Shown here: in pieces, positions 34,183 to 42,996 of the stretch
Position numbering within the stretch: the stretch's first letter is position 1
Layout: each line of letters opens with the position of its first letter
Source of the DNA: Chitinibacter sp. FCG-7
GTDB taxonomy: Bacteria > Pseudomonadota > Gammaproteobacteria > Burkholderiales > Chitinibacteraceae
Length of the DNA stretch: 64,000 bases
Reading direction: 5' to 3'
NCBI RefSeq assembly: GCF_040047665.1
Contig: NZ_CP157355.1
Span: 558,001 to 622,000 of the forward strand
Notes under the pieces: model-generated
Seen by the model: only the letters and a program-made list of their open reading frames with translations
What the model was told of the DNA's origin: nothing
The model's database searches: none
Translations under genes and position numbers: made by a program

Positions 34183-35847
34183 TCAATCAGACGCAGTTTG
34201 ACTTAGCGCATCAGCGCGGCTGATCGCAGCGGCAAAACTCGGCAGTACATTGTCAAATTGCACAGTGCCAGCGACGCCAGAGCGCTGCAGCTTGGCCGAC
34301 ACGGTGCTATTGGCTTCGCACAGCATCACCACCACACCACGCTTTTTCAGATTGGCGATCACTTCATCCAGCGTTTGCAAGCCGGTCATGTCCATAAATG
34401 GCACGCGATGCAGGCGGATAATCAGCACTTTGGGGTCAGTGTGCGTGGCTTGCAGTGCGCGCTGGAAGTTTTCAACCGCGCCAAAGAAAAACGGCCCTTC
34501 AATCACATACACCAGCACGCCTTTCGGTAACTCGACCATCCCTTGGCTGAGCAGATCCATCGCCAGCTCTTTTTCATCTTGCGGCCCGACTTCGACCGAC
34601 ATCGCCATGCGGCGCAGAAAATGCATCGTTGCCAGAATCACACCGATATTCACCGCAACGACCAGATCGGCAAACACCGTCAGCACAAAGGTAATCAGCA
34701 AAACCGCCACATCAGCGCGCGGCGCGTGCGTGGCCATATGCCAGAAATGCTTCACTTCGCTCATATTCCACGCCACGACAAACAAAATCGCCGCCAAGAC
34801 CGCCAGCGGAATACTTGCTGCCAGTGGTGCCAGAAACAGCAAAATCAGCAACAGCACCAGCGAATGCACCACCGAGGCCAACGGGCTGGTACCGCCATTG
34901 CGGATATTGGTCGCGGTGCGGGCAATCGCGCCGGTGGCGGCAAAGCCGCCAAACAGCGGAATGACCATATTCGCAAGCCCCTGCCCGATCAGCTCCTGAT
35001 TCGAGTCATGCCGCGTGCCTGCCATGCCATCGGCGACCACAGCCGACAACAGCGATTCAATCGCGCCGAGCATCGCAATCGTGAACGCCGGGCCGATCAG
35101 CTCGATCACCCGCGCCATTGTGATATCGGGCCAGGCAAAGCTGGGCAAGCCTTGCGGAATGCCGCCAAAGGCCGAGCCAATCGTTGCCACGCCAGCAAAC
35201 TGACCAAAATATTGAATCAGCGTCACCACCAGCATCGCCACCAAGGGGCCGGGCAGTTTATTCAGATAGGGCACTTTGGGCGTAATCAACAGCAGACTGA
35301 GCCCCAAGGACGCCAGCGCCGTGGTAGCCAGATGCAGCTCGGGCAGGCTGTGCAGCATAAGCCATAGTTTTTCGTGAAAATGCGTCGCCGCAGGGCTGGG
35401 AATACCAAAGAAAGCAGGCCATTGGCCAGTCCAGATAATGACGCCAATGCCAGCGGTAAAGCCCACAATCACCGGAGCGGGGATAAACTTGATCACGCCG
35501 CCGAGCTTGGCCAGCCCCATCAGCAGCAAGATCACACCCGCCATCATCGTAGCGATTTCCAGCCCGACAATGCCGTGCTGCGCGGTAATCGCCGCCAAAA
35601 TTACAATAAACGCCCCGGTTGGCCCGGCAATCTGCAAGCGGCTGCCGCCGCACAAGCCAACCACAATCCCGGCAATCAGCGCGGTATAAATCCCCTGCTC
35701 GGGTTTGGCACCGCTGGCTATCGCAAACGCCATCGCCAACGGCAGCGCCACCACCCCCACCACCACGCCGGCGATTAAATTGGGTAAGATGTGCTGACGG
35801 CTAAATAATCCGGCCCGTTGGGCTTCAATTGCGGCGATCATCATCAA
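34183..35847 (-). CDS. SulP-family anion transporter with STAS domain
   Basis: Encodes 554 aa. The N-terminal membrane domain has about twelve to fourteen helices with the SulP signature region (GVVALPLAMAFAIASGAKPEQGIYTALIAG pattern, then GPTGAFIVILA). A STAS domain occupies about residues 435-545 (LIIRLHRVPFMDMTGLQTLDEVI). SulP proteins carry sulfate, bicarbonate or dicarboxylates. A carbonic anhydrase gene lies elsewhere in the window, not adjacent, so the substrate stays open. Three ATGs in a row at the start (MMM) leave the exact initiation codon uncertain by two residues. Confidence 0.92.
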   Translation of the reverse strand: MMMIAAIEAQRAGLFSRQHILPNLIAGVVVGVVALPLAMAFAIASGAKPEQGIYTALIAGIVVGLCGGSRLQIAGPTGAFIVILAAITAQHGIVGLEIATMMAGVILLLMGLAKLGGVIKFIPAPVIVGFTAGIGVIIWTGQWPAFFGIPSPAATHFHEKLWLMLHSLPELHLATTALASLGLSLLLITPKVPYLNKLPGPLVAMLVVTLIQYFGQFAGVATIGSAFGGIPQGLPSFAWPDITMARVIELIGPAFTIAMLGAIESLLSAVVADGMAGTRHDSNQELIGQGLANMVIPLFGGFAATGAIARTATNIRNGGTSPLASVVHSLVLLLILLFLAPLAASIPLAVLAAILFVVAWNMSEVKHFWHMATHAPRADVAVLLITFVLTVFADLVVAVNIGVILATMHFLRRMAMSVEVGPQDEKELAMDLLSQGMVELPKGVLVYVIEGPFFFGAVENFQRALQATHTDPKVLIIRLHRVPFMDMTGLQTLDEVIANLKKRGVVVMLCEANSTVSAKLQRSGVAGTVQFDNVLPSFAAAISRADALSQTASD

Positions 35848-35921
35848 GGCTTTTTGCGAGTCTGCAATCAGCTCAGTTTAGACCTCCTCACTGATTACAC
35901 TTTGATCAAACTAGGGTTTTT

Positions 35922-36740
35922 GTGACTTCAAGCTCCACCAATTTCTTTAGCGACAGCTTTGCCGCCCTGCTGCTCGAAACCGAATCGGGCAAGCCTTTTG
36001 TCTACGATGAGGGCGACGAAGTCTCGCTGATGTTTGATCTGGCCACCGTACAAAGCCGGATGAAACGCGCCAGACCCAACGATTTAATCTTGGGGTATAC
36101 GCGTGCAATGCTTGGTAGTGTTTTAATACAGGAATATACCCAGCAAATTGGCATGATAGGCATGGGTGGCGGATCACTGGCCAAGTATTGCCACCACTAT
36201 TTGCCAGACAGCCAGATCAGCGTGGCCGAGATCGACCAGCGTGTGATTGATCTGGGGCATCATTTTCAGATTCCATTTGATAGCCCGCGCCTGCGCGTGC
36301 ATTGCGCCGATGGTGCCGATTGGCTCAAAACCAGCTCACAGCAGTTTGATGTACTGATGATCGATGCTTACGGCCCACAAGGCATGCCGGACAATATCGC
36401 CAGCAATGCGTTTTTTGACCTGTGCCGCACCCGGCTTAGCCCGCAAGGCATACTGGTCGTCAATCTGTGGGGCAGTGATAAGCGTTTCGAGAGCTATTAC
36501 CAGCGCATTCGCAGCATTTTCGACGATGCTGCGCTGGCCATTGGTGCCGATGGCTGCGCCAACCGGATTGTGTACGGCTTTAATAGCTCACGCCTGCCTG
36601 CGCAGAAAACGCTGCAACACTATTGCCGCCAGCGCGCCGATCAGCACAGCATTGATCTGATGAGCCTGGGTCAGCGCCTGTCGCGCGCGCTGCGCGCCGT
36701 CGATGGGCTGGAGCCCATCAGCCCCAAACACCCGAAATAA
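35922..36740 (+). CDS. Spermidine-synthase-like methyltransferase-fold protein
   Basis: Encodes 272 aa from a GTG at 35922. The Rossmann core is clear: IGMIGMGGGSLAKYC (cofactor loop), SVAEIDQRVIDLG and FDVLMIDAYGPQGMP. The protein belongs to the SpeE-like family, but it lacks the classic GGGDG loop, having GGGSL instead. Polyamine synthase activity is therefore uncertain. A 49-bp stretch with the same ends as the repeat family lies inside the reading frame (36093-36141) without disrupting it. The next gene, an alpha/beta hydrolase, starts 13 bp downstream. Confidence 0.82.
   Translation: MTSSSTNFFSDSFAALLLETESGKPFVYDEGDEVSLMFDLATVQSRMKRARPNDLILGYTRAMLGSVLIQEYTQQIGMIGMGGGSLAKYCHHYLPDSQISVAEIDQRVIDLGHHFQIPFDSPRLRVHCADGADWLKTSSQQFDVLMIDAYGPQGMPDNIASNAFFDLCRTRLSPQGILVVNLWGSDKRFESYYQRIRSIFDDAALAIGADGCANRIVYGFNSSRLPAQKTLQHYCRQRADQHSIDLMSLGQRLSRALRAVDGLEPISPKHPK
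36093..36141 (+). repeat. 49-bp palindromic repeat-like sequence inside a coding gene, copy 5
   Basis: Starts GGGTATACGC and ends ACAGGAATATACCC, exactly 49 bp. It encodes part of the conserved GYTRAM...IGMIG region of the spermidine-synthase-like protein. The reading frame is continuous through it, so chance or gene conversion is as likely as insertion. Confidence 0.5.
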
Positions 36741-36753
36741 CTGGAAAACCGCC

Positions 36754-37545
36754 ATGCCCCTGCAACTTGAGTTGCAACACGTCCCCGCAGTACAGCCCGG
36801 CAACCGCACCCCGATATTATTACTGCACGGCGCTTTTGCCGGCGCGTGGTGCTGGCAGCAAGTGCAGCAAGATCTGGCCACAGCGGGCTGGGAAAGCTAC
36901 GCGCTGAGCCTGCGCGGCCACGGCCAGAGCGAAGGCACGCTGATGCTTGCCAGCGCCACGCTGAACGATTATCTGGCTGACGTTGAGCAAGCACTCGGCC
37001 AGATCGGCCAGCCGTGCATTCTGATCGGGCATTCGCTGGGCGGCTATCTGGCGCAACAGATCGCCGAGCGGCAAATTGTGGCAGGCCTGGCGCTAATCGC
37101 CAGCATTCCGCCGTATGGATTATCGGGCTCGCTCAGCTATATGTCGGCACTGCACCCCAATTTGCTAATGGGGCTACAAAGCTTTGCGCTGGGCCACACC
37201 AGCAAACCTGAATCAGCGCTGCTGCAGCACCTGCTGTTCGCCAAAAACACGCCGATGAGCATGGTCGATGATTTTGCCCAACACGCACAGCTCGAATCAA
37301 TGACCGCACTATCCGAGCTATGGATGCCGCAGTGGTGGAAAAACCTGCCCCGCTTTCCCAAATTTCCGGTGCTGGTACTGGGCGCAGGCGACGACAGCAT
37401 CATCCCGTTTAGCGATGTGCAAATCACCGCCCAAGCCTGGAGCGTCACCCCCATCATGCTGGCCGAAGCCGGCCACGCCATGATGTGCGACCGCACCCAG
37501 CCGCAACTCAGCACCGCCTTGCTGGGCTGGTTGGCTAAAATTTAG
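36754..37545 (+). CDS. Alpha/beta hydrolase
   Basis: Encodes 263 aa from the ATG at 36754 (GGAA upstream). The fold is typical: an oxyanion-hole LLLHGAFAGAWCW, nucleophile elbow IGHSLGGYL with Ser94, an acid near VLVLGAGDDSIIPF and the catalytic His in AEAGHAMMCD. The substrate is unknown; the family includes esterases, lactonases and haloperoxidase-like enzymes. It follows the spermidine-synthase-like gene in the same direction. A 49-bp repeat starts 5 bp after its stop. Confidence 0.9.
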   Translation: MPLQLELQHVPAVQPGNRTPILLLHGAFAGAWCWQQVQQDLATAGWESYALSLRGHGQSEGTLMLASATLNDYLADVEQALGQIGQPCILIGHSLGGYLAQQIAERQIVAGLALIASIPPYGLSGSLSYMSALHPNLLMGLQSFALGHTSKPESALLQHLLFAKNTPMSMVDDFAQHAQLESMTALSELWMPQWWKNLPRFPKFPVLVLGAGDDSIIPFSDVQITAQAWSVTPIMLAEAGHAMMCDRTQPQLSTALLGWLAKI

Positions 37546-37550
37546 TGGAA

Positions 37551-37599
37551 GGGTATTGAGCTGGAAGCCATGTAAAAATTGATCTATATGGCAATACCC
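37551..37599 (+). repeat. 49-bp palindromic repeat, copy 6
   Basis: Starts GGGTATTGAG and ends GGCAATACCC, exactly 49 bp. It begins 5 bp after the hydrolase stop codon. Confidence 0.88.
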
Positions 37600-38015
37600 A
37601 GTCCGACAACAAATACTCTATTGAAGAATGGAAGTGGTGGCATAGAGGCTGAACAGGTTGGCGATGCAATGAGCTCTGATGTGGATGCTCCCAATTTCAC
37701 AGGCGATGGGCAAAATGGCACAAGCAAATCAGCTGCTGCTTACTGATCCAGACATTGCCCGGAGTACACCGCTACCATGCACCGCCCCCCCCCCCCACCA
37801 TCTATGTCGAAAGCCTCAACAACACGCAATGCAGTCGTGGCGCTATATGTCAAGTTTCGCGTGGCCATAAACATTTTCGTAAACAATCTCAGTCTCAATT
37901 TTTGTCCCTGTCACACGTATAAATGATTTGAAACATGCATCTGATTACGCTTCGCTAATCGGACCTACGCGGGCTAAATTTTATATACAAAATTTTTCAC
38001 CATAGAGTGCAAACC
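37600..38015. other. Decayed intergenic region with C12 tract
   Basis: This stretch has no convincing gene. A short frame (about 37576-37746) reads GSGGIEAEQVGDAMSSDVDA with no start or ribosome binding site. Another short frame runs through the C-tract and reads TIYVESLNNTQCSRGAICQV. Both look like remnants. The last 120 bp before the next gene are A+T-rich. The combination suggests degraded accessory DNA upstream of the broken propeller gene. Confidence 0.45.
37785..37796 (+). repeat. Homopolymeric C12 tract
   Basis: Twelve consecutive C residues follow ACCG and precede ACCATC. Poly-C tracts of this size vary in length by slippage in Neisseriales and often switch genes. Here the adjacent frames are short, so it may now be a relic. 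Confidence 0.9.
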
Positions 38016-39015
38016 ATGAATTCTCGATTAGATCAAAAAGCATACGAAAGATTTGTCAAAGGTTTCTATATCAGCGATTGCGTTATTCTAAACAAAGACG
38101 AAATCTGCTTCATTCTTGAAGAGTATTATATTTCCGATGATATAAAACCCAAGGATGAACTAGTAACACGAATCATTCAACACACAAATCGAATTGGTAC
38201 CCCAGCTTGGAAAGGCGTTGAATTAGAAGACCTCTCCTTTACCAGAGCAGGTGCCTCTTTATTGCCGATTGAGCAATTTGTTGCTGTTTCCCGTAATGAT
38301 TTTGTCTATGCGCTCGGGAGTGGTGACGACGATTTTGAAGACGACTTGGTCAATGGTCGTTCTGCCACTGGGGCACACATTGGCATGCGCGGCGCGCTGA
38401 CTAGGTTGCGGACGATTGATGGCGAATTGTGGGTGACTGCCACCGACTGCACGGTCTAGCCGCCGGATGGGCCGCAACCAGTGGCACTGGTATGACGAAA
38501 TACCATTTGCCCACATGAGAACATCGAGAGGGAATGACATGATGTTTGAAGACATCGACGGTTTCAGCAAAACAGATATCTACGCCGTCGGCGGTAAGGG
38601 CGATGCTTGGCATTTCGATGGTGAGCGCTGGCAGCAACTGCCTTTTCCTAGCAATATGCAGCTTGAGGCTGTGTGCTGCGCGGGCGACGGCCAAGTGTAT
38701 ATCGGTGCCGAGCAAGGCACGGTGTTTCGCGGGCGTGGTAATCGTTGGGAGATGATTTACAAAGGCCAAATGTCGCTGCCTTACCGCGACATGGTCTGGC
38801 ATGACGGCCGCGTGTGGTGCACCTCCGATTACGGGCTGTGGACGATCACCGATGGCCAACACGAGCGTGCCGATGTACCACATAAGGTCTACAGCTGCGC
38901 AGGTCATTTGTCTGTCGGCGACGGCGTCATGCTGCTGGCCGGGCTGTGGGGCACGATGTTGCACGATGGCAAGGAGTGGCTGCCGATTATCGATTTCTCG
39001 CAGCTCAGCCGCTAA
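38016..39015 (+). pseudogene. Beta-propeller-like protein gene split by a single-base frameshift
   Basis: Two adjacent frames look like one gene. The first (38016-38459, 147 aa) ends WVTATDCTV at a TAG. The second resumes in another frame at 38467 and runs to 39015. Removing the single G at 38459 turns TAG into TAC and gives a continuous CTVYRRMGRNQWHWYDE of about 332 aa. The sequence has propeller-like repeats (DIYAVGGKGDAWHFDGERW, GQVYIGAEQGTVFRGRGNRWE). Similar propeller proteins are often found in accessory and polymorphic toxin or type VI loci (recalled, not verified). A sequencing error or true decay could explain the break. GC is lower in the 5' half. Confidence 0.75.
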
Positions 39016-39113
39016 GTAGGCTTATGTTTGCCCATACAGACATTCATTTCAAAGGCTCCCAGCCGCATCCCCTTCACATCGTAGGCAATCATCAACATAA
39101 ACAAATAACCCAT

Positions 39114-39162
39114 GGGTATTACCCTAAAGACAATTATTTAATTAGCCCACAGAGCAATACCC
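39114..39162 (+). repeat. 49-bp palindromic repeat, copy 7
   Basis: Starts GGGTATTACC and ends AGAGCAATACCC, exactly 49 bp. It lies 2 bp from the pxpA stop codon, between convergent genes. Confidence 0.88.
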
Positions 39163-39164
39163 CA

Positions 39165-39929
39165 TCAATCATCATCAGCAATGACTTCATTCAAAGCCGG
39201 ATCGCCCACAATCGCGTCGCGCGGGTTGGCGTAGGCGTTGATGCGGATACCGGCCTTTTGCAGTGCGCTGCGGATGGCGTGCGCTTGGGCGATGGCGGCG
39301 GGGTTGTCGCCGTGCAGGCAGAGCGAGTCAACCCGCTGGCTGAGCGCCAAGGCTTGCACCACCACCTCGTCGATCTGCTCAAGCACGGCACCGGGCTGAT
39401 CGCGCGGCATCAGGCTGCCGTCGCTCAGATAGGCGCGATCAGCAAAGCCTTCTTCGATCACTTGCAGCCCGGCGTTGCGCCCGGCTTTGACCAGCTCGCT
39501 GCCAGCCAGCCCCATCAAGGCCAGATCGGGGTCGATTTCGCGGATCAGTTGGGCGATTTGCTGCGCCAGCACCGAATCTCGCGCGGCGTCGTTGTATAAA
39601 GCGCCGTGCGGTTTGACGTAGGCGACCGAGATACCATCTTCGATGCTGACCGCTTTGATCGCCCACAATTGCGCAGTAAGGCTGAATACCAGCTGGCTGG
39701 GGGTGAGCGTCATGCTTTTGCGGCCAAAGCCCTCCCGATCCGGGTAGCTGGGGTGCGCGCCAATGCGCACACCATGGCGATGCGCCAGACGCACAGTGGC
39801 GCGGATGCTATCCACATCGCCCGCGTGGCCGCCGCAGGCAATATTGGCCGAGCTGATTAGTGGCATCAGCTGCGCATCAAAAGGGTAGCCTTCGCCCAGG
39901 TCGGCGTTTAAATCAAGATGAGTTTTCAT
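39165..39929 (-). CDS. pxpA: 5-oxoprolinase subunit A (LamB/YcsF family)
   Basis: Encodes 254 aa from the ATG at 39929, where family similarity starts (MKTHLDLNADLGEGYPFD). Typical motifs are SSANIACGGHAGD, RIGAHPSYPDREGFGR, YVKPHGALYN and SLCLHGDNP. With PxpB and PxpC it forms the prokaryotic 5-oxoprolinase, which uses ATP to open 5-oxoproline to glutamate. The order pxpB-pxpC-pxpA is kept on the minus strand, with an 84-bp gap before this gene. Confidence 0.95.
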   Translation of the reverse strand: MKTHLDLNADLGEGYPFDAQLMPLISSANIACGGHAGDVDSIRATVRLAHRHGVRIGAHPSYPDREGFGRKSMTLTPSQLVFSLTAQLWAIKAVSIEDGISVAYVKPHGALYNDAARDSVLAQQIAQLIREIDPDLALMGLAGSELVKAGRNAGLQVIEEGFADRAYLSDGSLMPRDQPGAVLEQIDEVVVQALALSQRVDSLCLHGDNPAAIAQAHAIRSALQKAGIRINAYANPRDAIVGDPALNEVIADDD

Positions 39930-40013
39930 AAGCGGATCAGCAGCAAATAGAGGGTAATGGTGCTTGCGCAAGAGAGTACACCACGTCAGGCGCGGCGGCG
40001 CAATCTGCTGACG

Positions 40014-40976
40014 CTAGCGGCATTGCCGGGCAATCGTTACCTCGATGCGCTGCAGCCAGGCTTGTTGCTGCGCAAGTGCAGCCAGCGCGGCGGGCTGATC
40101 GACTTGCTGCAAGGCAACAGTATCGCCTGCGCGTAGCTGGCCCAGTCGCCATAAATCAGCCTGAATAATTTGTGCAATCACCGGGTAGCCGCCAGTGACC
40201 TGTGCATCGCAGAGCAGGATCATTGGCTGGCCGCCACGCGGCAATTGCACTGTGCCAGCCAGCACGGCGTGCGAGGCTATTTCGATGGGTATTTCCATCT
40301 GAAGCAATCCAGCATTGAGCTTCAGAGCCATACGGTTACTCTGTATATCAATTTTCCAGCTTTGCTGAGCAAACCGTTTTTGCCCTTCGCTGCCCAGCTG
40401 CGCCCATTGCGGGCCAGCGATAAAGCGCAGCAGATGGCCGCGCTCGGGCATGGAGATAGCAAGGGCAGGCCTGGCATGATCACGCAGCCCAGCGCAAAGC
40501 TGATCACCTTTTTTTAAGGCACGCCCGGCCAAACCGCCCAAAGCCGCCGCCAGCAAGGTTGAACTGCTCCCCCATAGCTCAGGGACATCAATCCCGCCCG
40601 GCAAAGCCAGATAACTGCGTGCGCCCTGCTGCGGCGCGCCCAGACTGAGGATCTGCCCCTTTAAGCCGCGATACACCGCATTGGGCAACAGGCGACGGCC
40701 ATCGAGCCGCGCTTCGCAATCGGCACCGGAAAGTGCAAACGAGCTGGTGTGCGCAAATTGAGCGCGAAAGCCACCCAACGTGATTTCCAATGCCGCCGCA
40801 TCGTGTGGATTGCCCAGCAGCAGATTGGCCACTTGCAGCGCCAAAGCATCTGCCGCACCGCCGACGGGCAAACCCCAGCTGGCGCCTTGCGGCCGCCCCA
40901 AATCTTGCACCGTGCTTTGCAAGCCGGCTTTTTCAACCCGCAAAATCAAGGGCGGCGCTGATTTCATCTTCGTCAT
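40014..40976 (-). CDS. pxpC: 5-oxoprolinase subunit C (biotin-dependent carboxylase-like)
   Basis: Encodes 320 aa. The start (MTKMKSAPP) lies in a 4-bp ATGA overlap with the pxpB stop and has AGGAG 5 bp upstream, which decides it over two further upstream candidates. Motifs include VEKAGLQSTVQDLGRPQG, GLPVGGAADALALQVANLLLGN, YLALPGGIDVP and CDAQVTGGYPVIAQI. This is the KipA/PxpC family, related to the urea amidolyase C-domain. It acts with PxpA and PxpB. Confidence 0.95.
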   Translation of the reverse strand: MTKMKSAPPLILRVEKAGLQSTVQDLGRPQGASWGLPVGGAADALALQVANLLLGNPHDAAALEITLGGFRAQFAHTSSFALSGADCEARLDGRRLLPNAVYRGLKGQILSLGAPQQGARSYLALPGGIDVPELWGSSSTLLAAALGGLAGRALKKGDQLCAGLRDHARPALAISMPERGHLLRFIAGPQWAQLGSEGQKRFAQQSWKIDIQSNRMALKLNAGLLQMEIPIEIASHAVLAGTVQLPRGGQPMILLCDAQVTGGYPVIAQIIQADLWRLGQLRAGDTVALQQVDQPAALAALAQQQAWLQRIEVTIARQCR

Positions 40977-41632
40977 CCCCGCTCCTGTGGCACAAAGCGC
41001 ACTCTGTCGCCCGCTTGCAAGCGACAAGGCGGATTGGCGTGGCGATCAAACAAAGCCAGCCCGGTGCGGCCGATCAGTTGCCAGCCGCCAGGGCTTTCGC
41101 ACGGATAAATGCCGGTTTGCGCGCCGCCAATGCCGACCGATCCGGCAGGCACGCGCACACGAGGCTCGGCGCGCCGGGGTGTGGCCAGGCTGGCGGGCAA
41201 TCCGGCCAGATAGGGAAAGCCGGGCAGAAAACCGATGCACAGCACCTCGTACACCGCGCTGCTGTGCGCTTCGATCAATTGCGATACCGACAAGCCGCAG
41301 TGCGCGGCCACGTCGGCCAGATCGGGCCCGGCCTCGCCGCCGTAGCACACGCCAATCTGGTGCAACCTTGGAGCAACATCGTCCAGCGTCTGTGCGCTGT
41401 GCGCCCACTGCTGTTGTAACCACGCCAATACTTCATCGGCCGATTGCTGTAGCGGGTTAAAACGCACAGTCAGATTACCCACGCCCAGAATCAGCTGATA
41501 GCCGCGCAACGCAACGCTGTGCGCCTGCTGGCGGGCAATGGCAATCAGCCGGGCTTGCTCACCGGCTCCGGCCTGCAAAACCAGCGCTGTTTCACCCAGC
41601 GGATAGATCATTAATGGCGACATGGTGTTCAC
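40973..41632 (-). CDS. pxpB: 5-oxoprolinase subunit B (KipI family)
   Basis: Encodes 219 aa and is the first gene of pxpBCA. Motifs are typical of the KipI/PxpB allophanate hydrolase-like family: ICYGGE-type IGVCYGGEAGPDL, YEVLCIGFLPGFPYLAGLP and PRVRVPAGSVGIGGAQTGIYP, then SPGGWQLIGRT. The divergent HD-GYP unit starts only 37 bp away, so the two promoters overlap. Confidence 0.95.
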   Translation of the reverse strand: MNTMSPLMIYPLGETALVLQAGAGEQARLIAIARQQAHSVALRGYQLILGVGNLTVRFNPLQQSADEVLAWLQQQWAHSAQTLDDVAPRLHQIGVCYGGEAGPDLADVAAHCGLSVSQLIEAHSSAVYEVLCIGFLPGFPYLAGLPASLATPRRAEPRVRVPAGSVGIGGAQTGIYPCESPGGWQLIGRTGLALFDRHANPPCRLQAGDRVRFVPQERG

Positions 41633-41669
41633 TATTCTTGCGATATTTATTCACAGCAAAGGAGAGAAA

Positions 41670-41714
41670 ATGCGTCATACTAAAAGCCGATTTCATCCGT
41701 GCCAGATTGCGTAA
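41670..41714 (+). CDS. 14-codon leader peptide coupled to the HD-GYP gene
   Basis: A strong ribosome binding site (AAAGGAGAG, 4-5 bp upstream) precedes an ATG encoding MRHTKSRFHPCQIA. The stop TAA shares its last A with the ATG of the HD-GYP gene (TAATG). The HD-GYP gene itself has no good binding site, so its translation probably depends on reading this leader. No repeated codons suggest attenuation. It could instead be a relic of an older start. Confidence 0.55.
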   Translation: MRHTKSRFHPCQIA

Positions 41715-42994
41715 TGACTCAAGAAGACTCCGCATTGTTTATCACCCCGGATCAATTGCAAATCGGATTATTTATTCATCTGGATTTGCACTGGATGGAT
41801 CACCCCTTCCCGTTTGGCAGTTTCAAGCTTAAATCTGACGAGCAGATTAATACGCTAAAAAAAATGGGGCTCAAGCAAATCCGCTATGTGCCCGAAAAAA
41901 GCGATTGCCAGCCTGCTGCAATGCTCGCAGCCGAGCCAGTACAGCGCAGCGAAGCAGCCGAACCAGCCCTGCCAGATCCCGCCATTATCGCCGAGCTGGC
42001 AGCCAAACGGCAGCGCCAGGCCGAGCAGGAGCGGCGCAAGGCGCAGCTGGCCGAATGCACCAAGGCTTTTAGCCAGGCAGCCAATACCGTGCGCAAGCTG
42101 AACAAGGAAATCCACAGCAATCCGCGCGAAACCATCGCCGCCGCCGAGCAATTGCTGGGCACCATGCTCGATTCGCTGCTGAGTAATAATGACATCGCCA
42201 TTCATCTGATGAATGAAAAATCCATGGGCGATGATCTGTATTTCCACTCGCTCAATACCACCGTGCTAGCCATGCTGCTGGCGCGCGAAATGAAGCTTGA
42301 GCGGGCGCAAATCGAACACCTGGGCATGGCCACGCTGATGCACGATATTGGCAAGGTGGAAGTCCCCGATAAAATCCTGCTGAAAACCGAAGCACTCAAC
42401 CGCGCCGAGCGCAGCCTGTACGAGCAGCATTGCCAATGGGGTGTCGATGCCGCCAAGCGCGCTGGTCTGCCGCCGGAAGTGCTGCGCATTATCGGCCAGC
42501 ACCACGAGTTATGCGACGGCAGCGGCTACCCACGGCAGCTCAAGCTGGATGATATCGACCCGCTGGCGCGCATTCTGGCCATCGTTAACGCCTATGACAA
42601 CTATTGCAACAAGATCAATCCGGCCGATTCGCTGACACCGCACGAAGGGCTGTCGATGATGTTTTCGCATCAGAAAGCCAAATTTGCCCCGGTGCCGATG
42701 AATATCCTGATCCGCAGCCTGGGCGTATATCCGCCCGGCACGCTGGTTCAGCTCTCCAACGAACATTTTGGCCTAGTCGTTGCCGTCAACGCATCCCGCC
42801 CGCTCAAACCGCAAGTGCTGGTGCATGATCCGGCGCTGGTGCGCGAAGAGGCCATGGTGCTGGATCTGGAACGCTACCCGGAGCTCAATATCAGCAAGGC
42901 ACTCAAAGCCAGCCAGCTACCGCGCCCGGTGCTGGCCTACCTAAATCCGCGCAAGCGCATGACCTACTATTTCAGCCCCAGCGAGACCAATTGA
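41714..42994 (+). CDS. HD-GYP domain c-di-GMP phosphodiesterase
   Basis: Encodes 426 aa from the ATG in the TAATG junction (a GTG at 41699 is an alternative). An N-terminal DUF3391-like segment (PDQLQIGLFIHLDLHWMDHPF) leads to a helical linker and the HD-GYP domain. The metal site His210-Asp211 is in LMHDIGKVEVPDK. The signature GQHHELCDGSGYP is intact. Family enzymes hydrolyse c-di-GMP to pGpG or GMP, and Orn (encoded at 12721) clears pGpG. The following hybrid kinase gene starts 2 bp after its stop, so the two are cotranscribed. Confidence 0.93.
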   Translation: MTQEDSALFITPDQLQIGLFIHLDLHWMDHPFPFGSFKLKSDEQINTLKKMGLKQIRYVPEKSDCQPAAMLAAEPVQRSEAAEPALPDPAIIAELAAKRQRQAEQERRKAQLAECTKAFSQAANTVRKLNKEIHSNPRETIAAAEQLLGTMLDSLLSNNDIAIHLMNEKSMGDDLYFHSLNTTVLAMLLAREMKLERAQIEHLGMATLMHDIGKVEVPDKILLKTEALNRAERSLYEQHCQWGVDAAKRAGLPPEVLRIIGQHHELCDGSGYPRQLKLDDIDPLARILAIVNAYDNYCNKINPADSLTPHEGLSMMFSHQKAKFAPVPMNILIRSLGVYPPGTLVQLSNEHFGLVVAVNASRPLKPQVLVHDPALVREEAMVLDLERYPELNISKALKASQLPRPVLAYLNPRKRMTYYFSPSETN

Positions 42995-42996
42995 AT

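Noticed and set aside
37679..37870. 63-aa frame running through the C12 tract
   Set aside because: No ribosome binding site and low-quality composition; more likely a fragment than an expressed gene.
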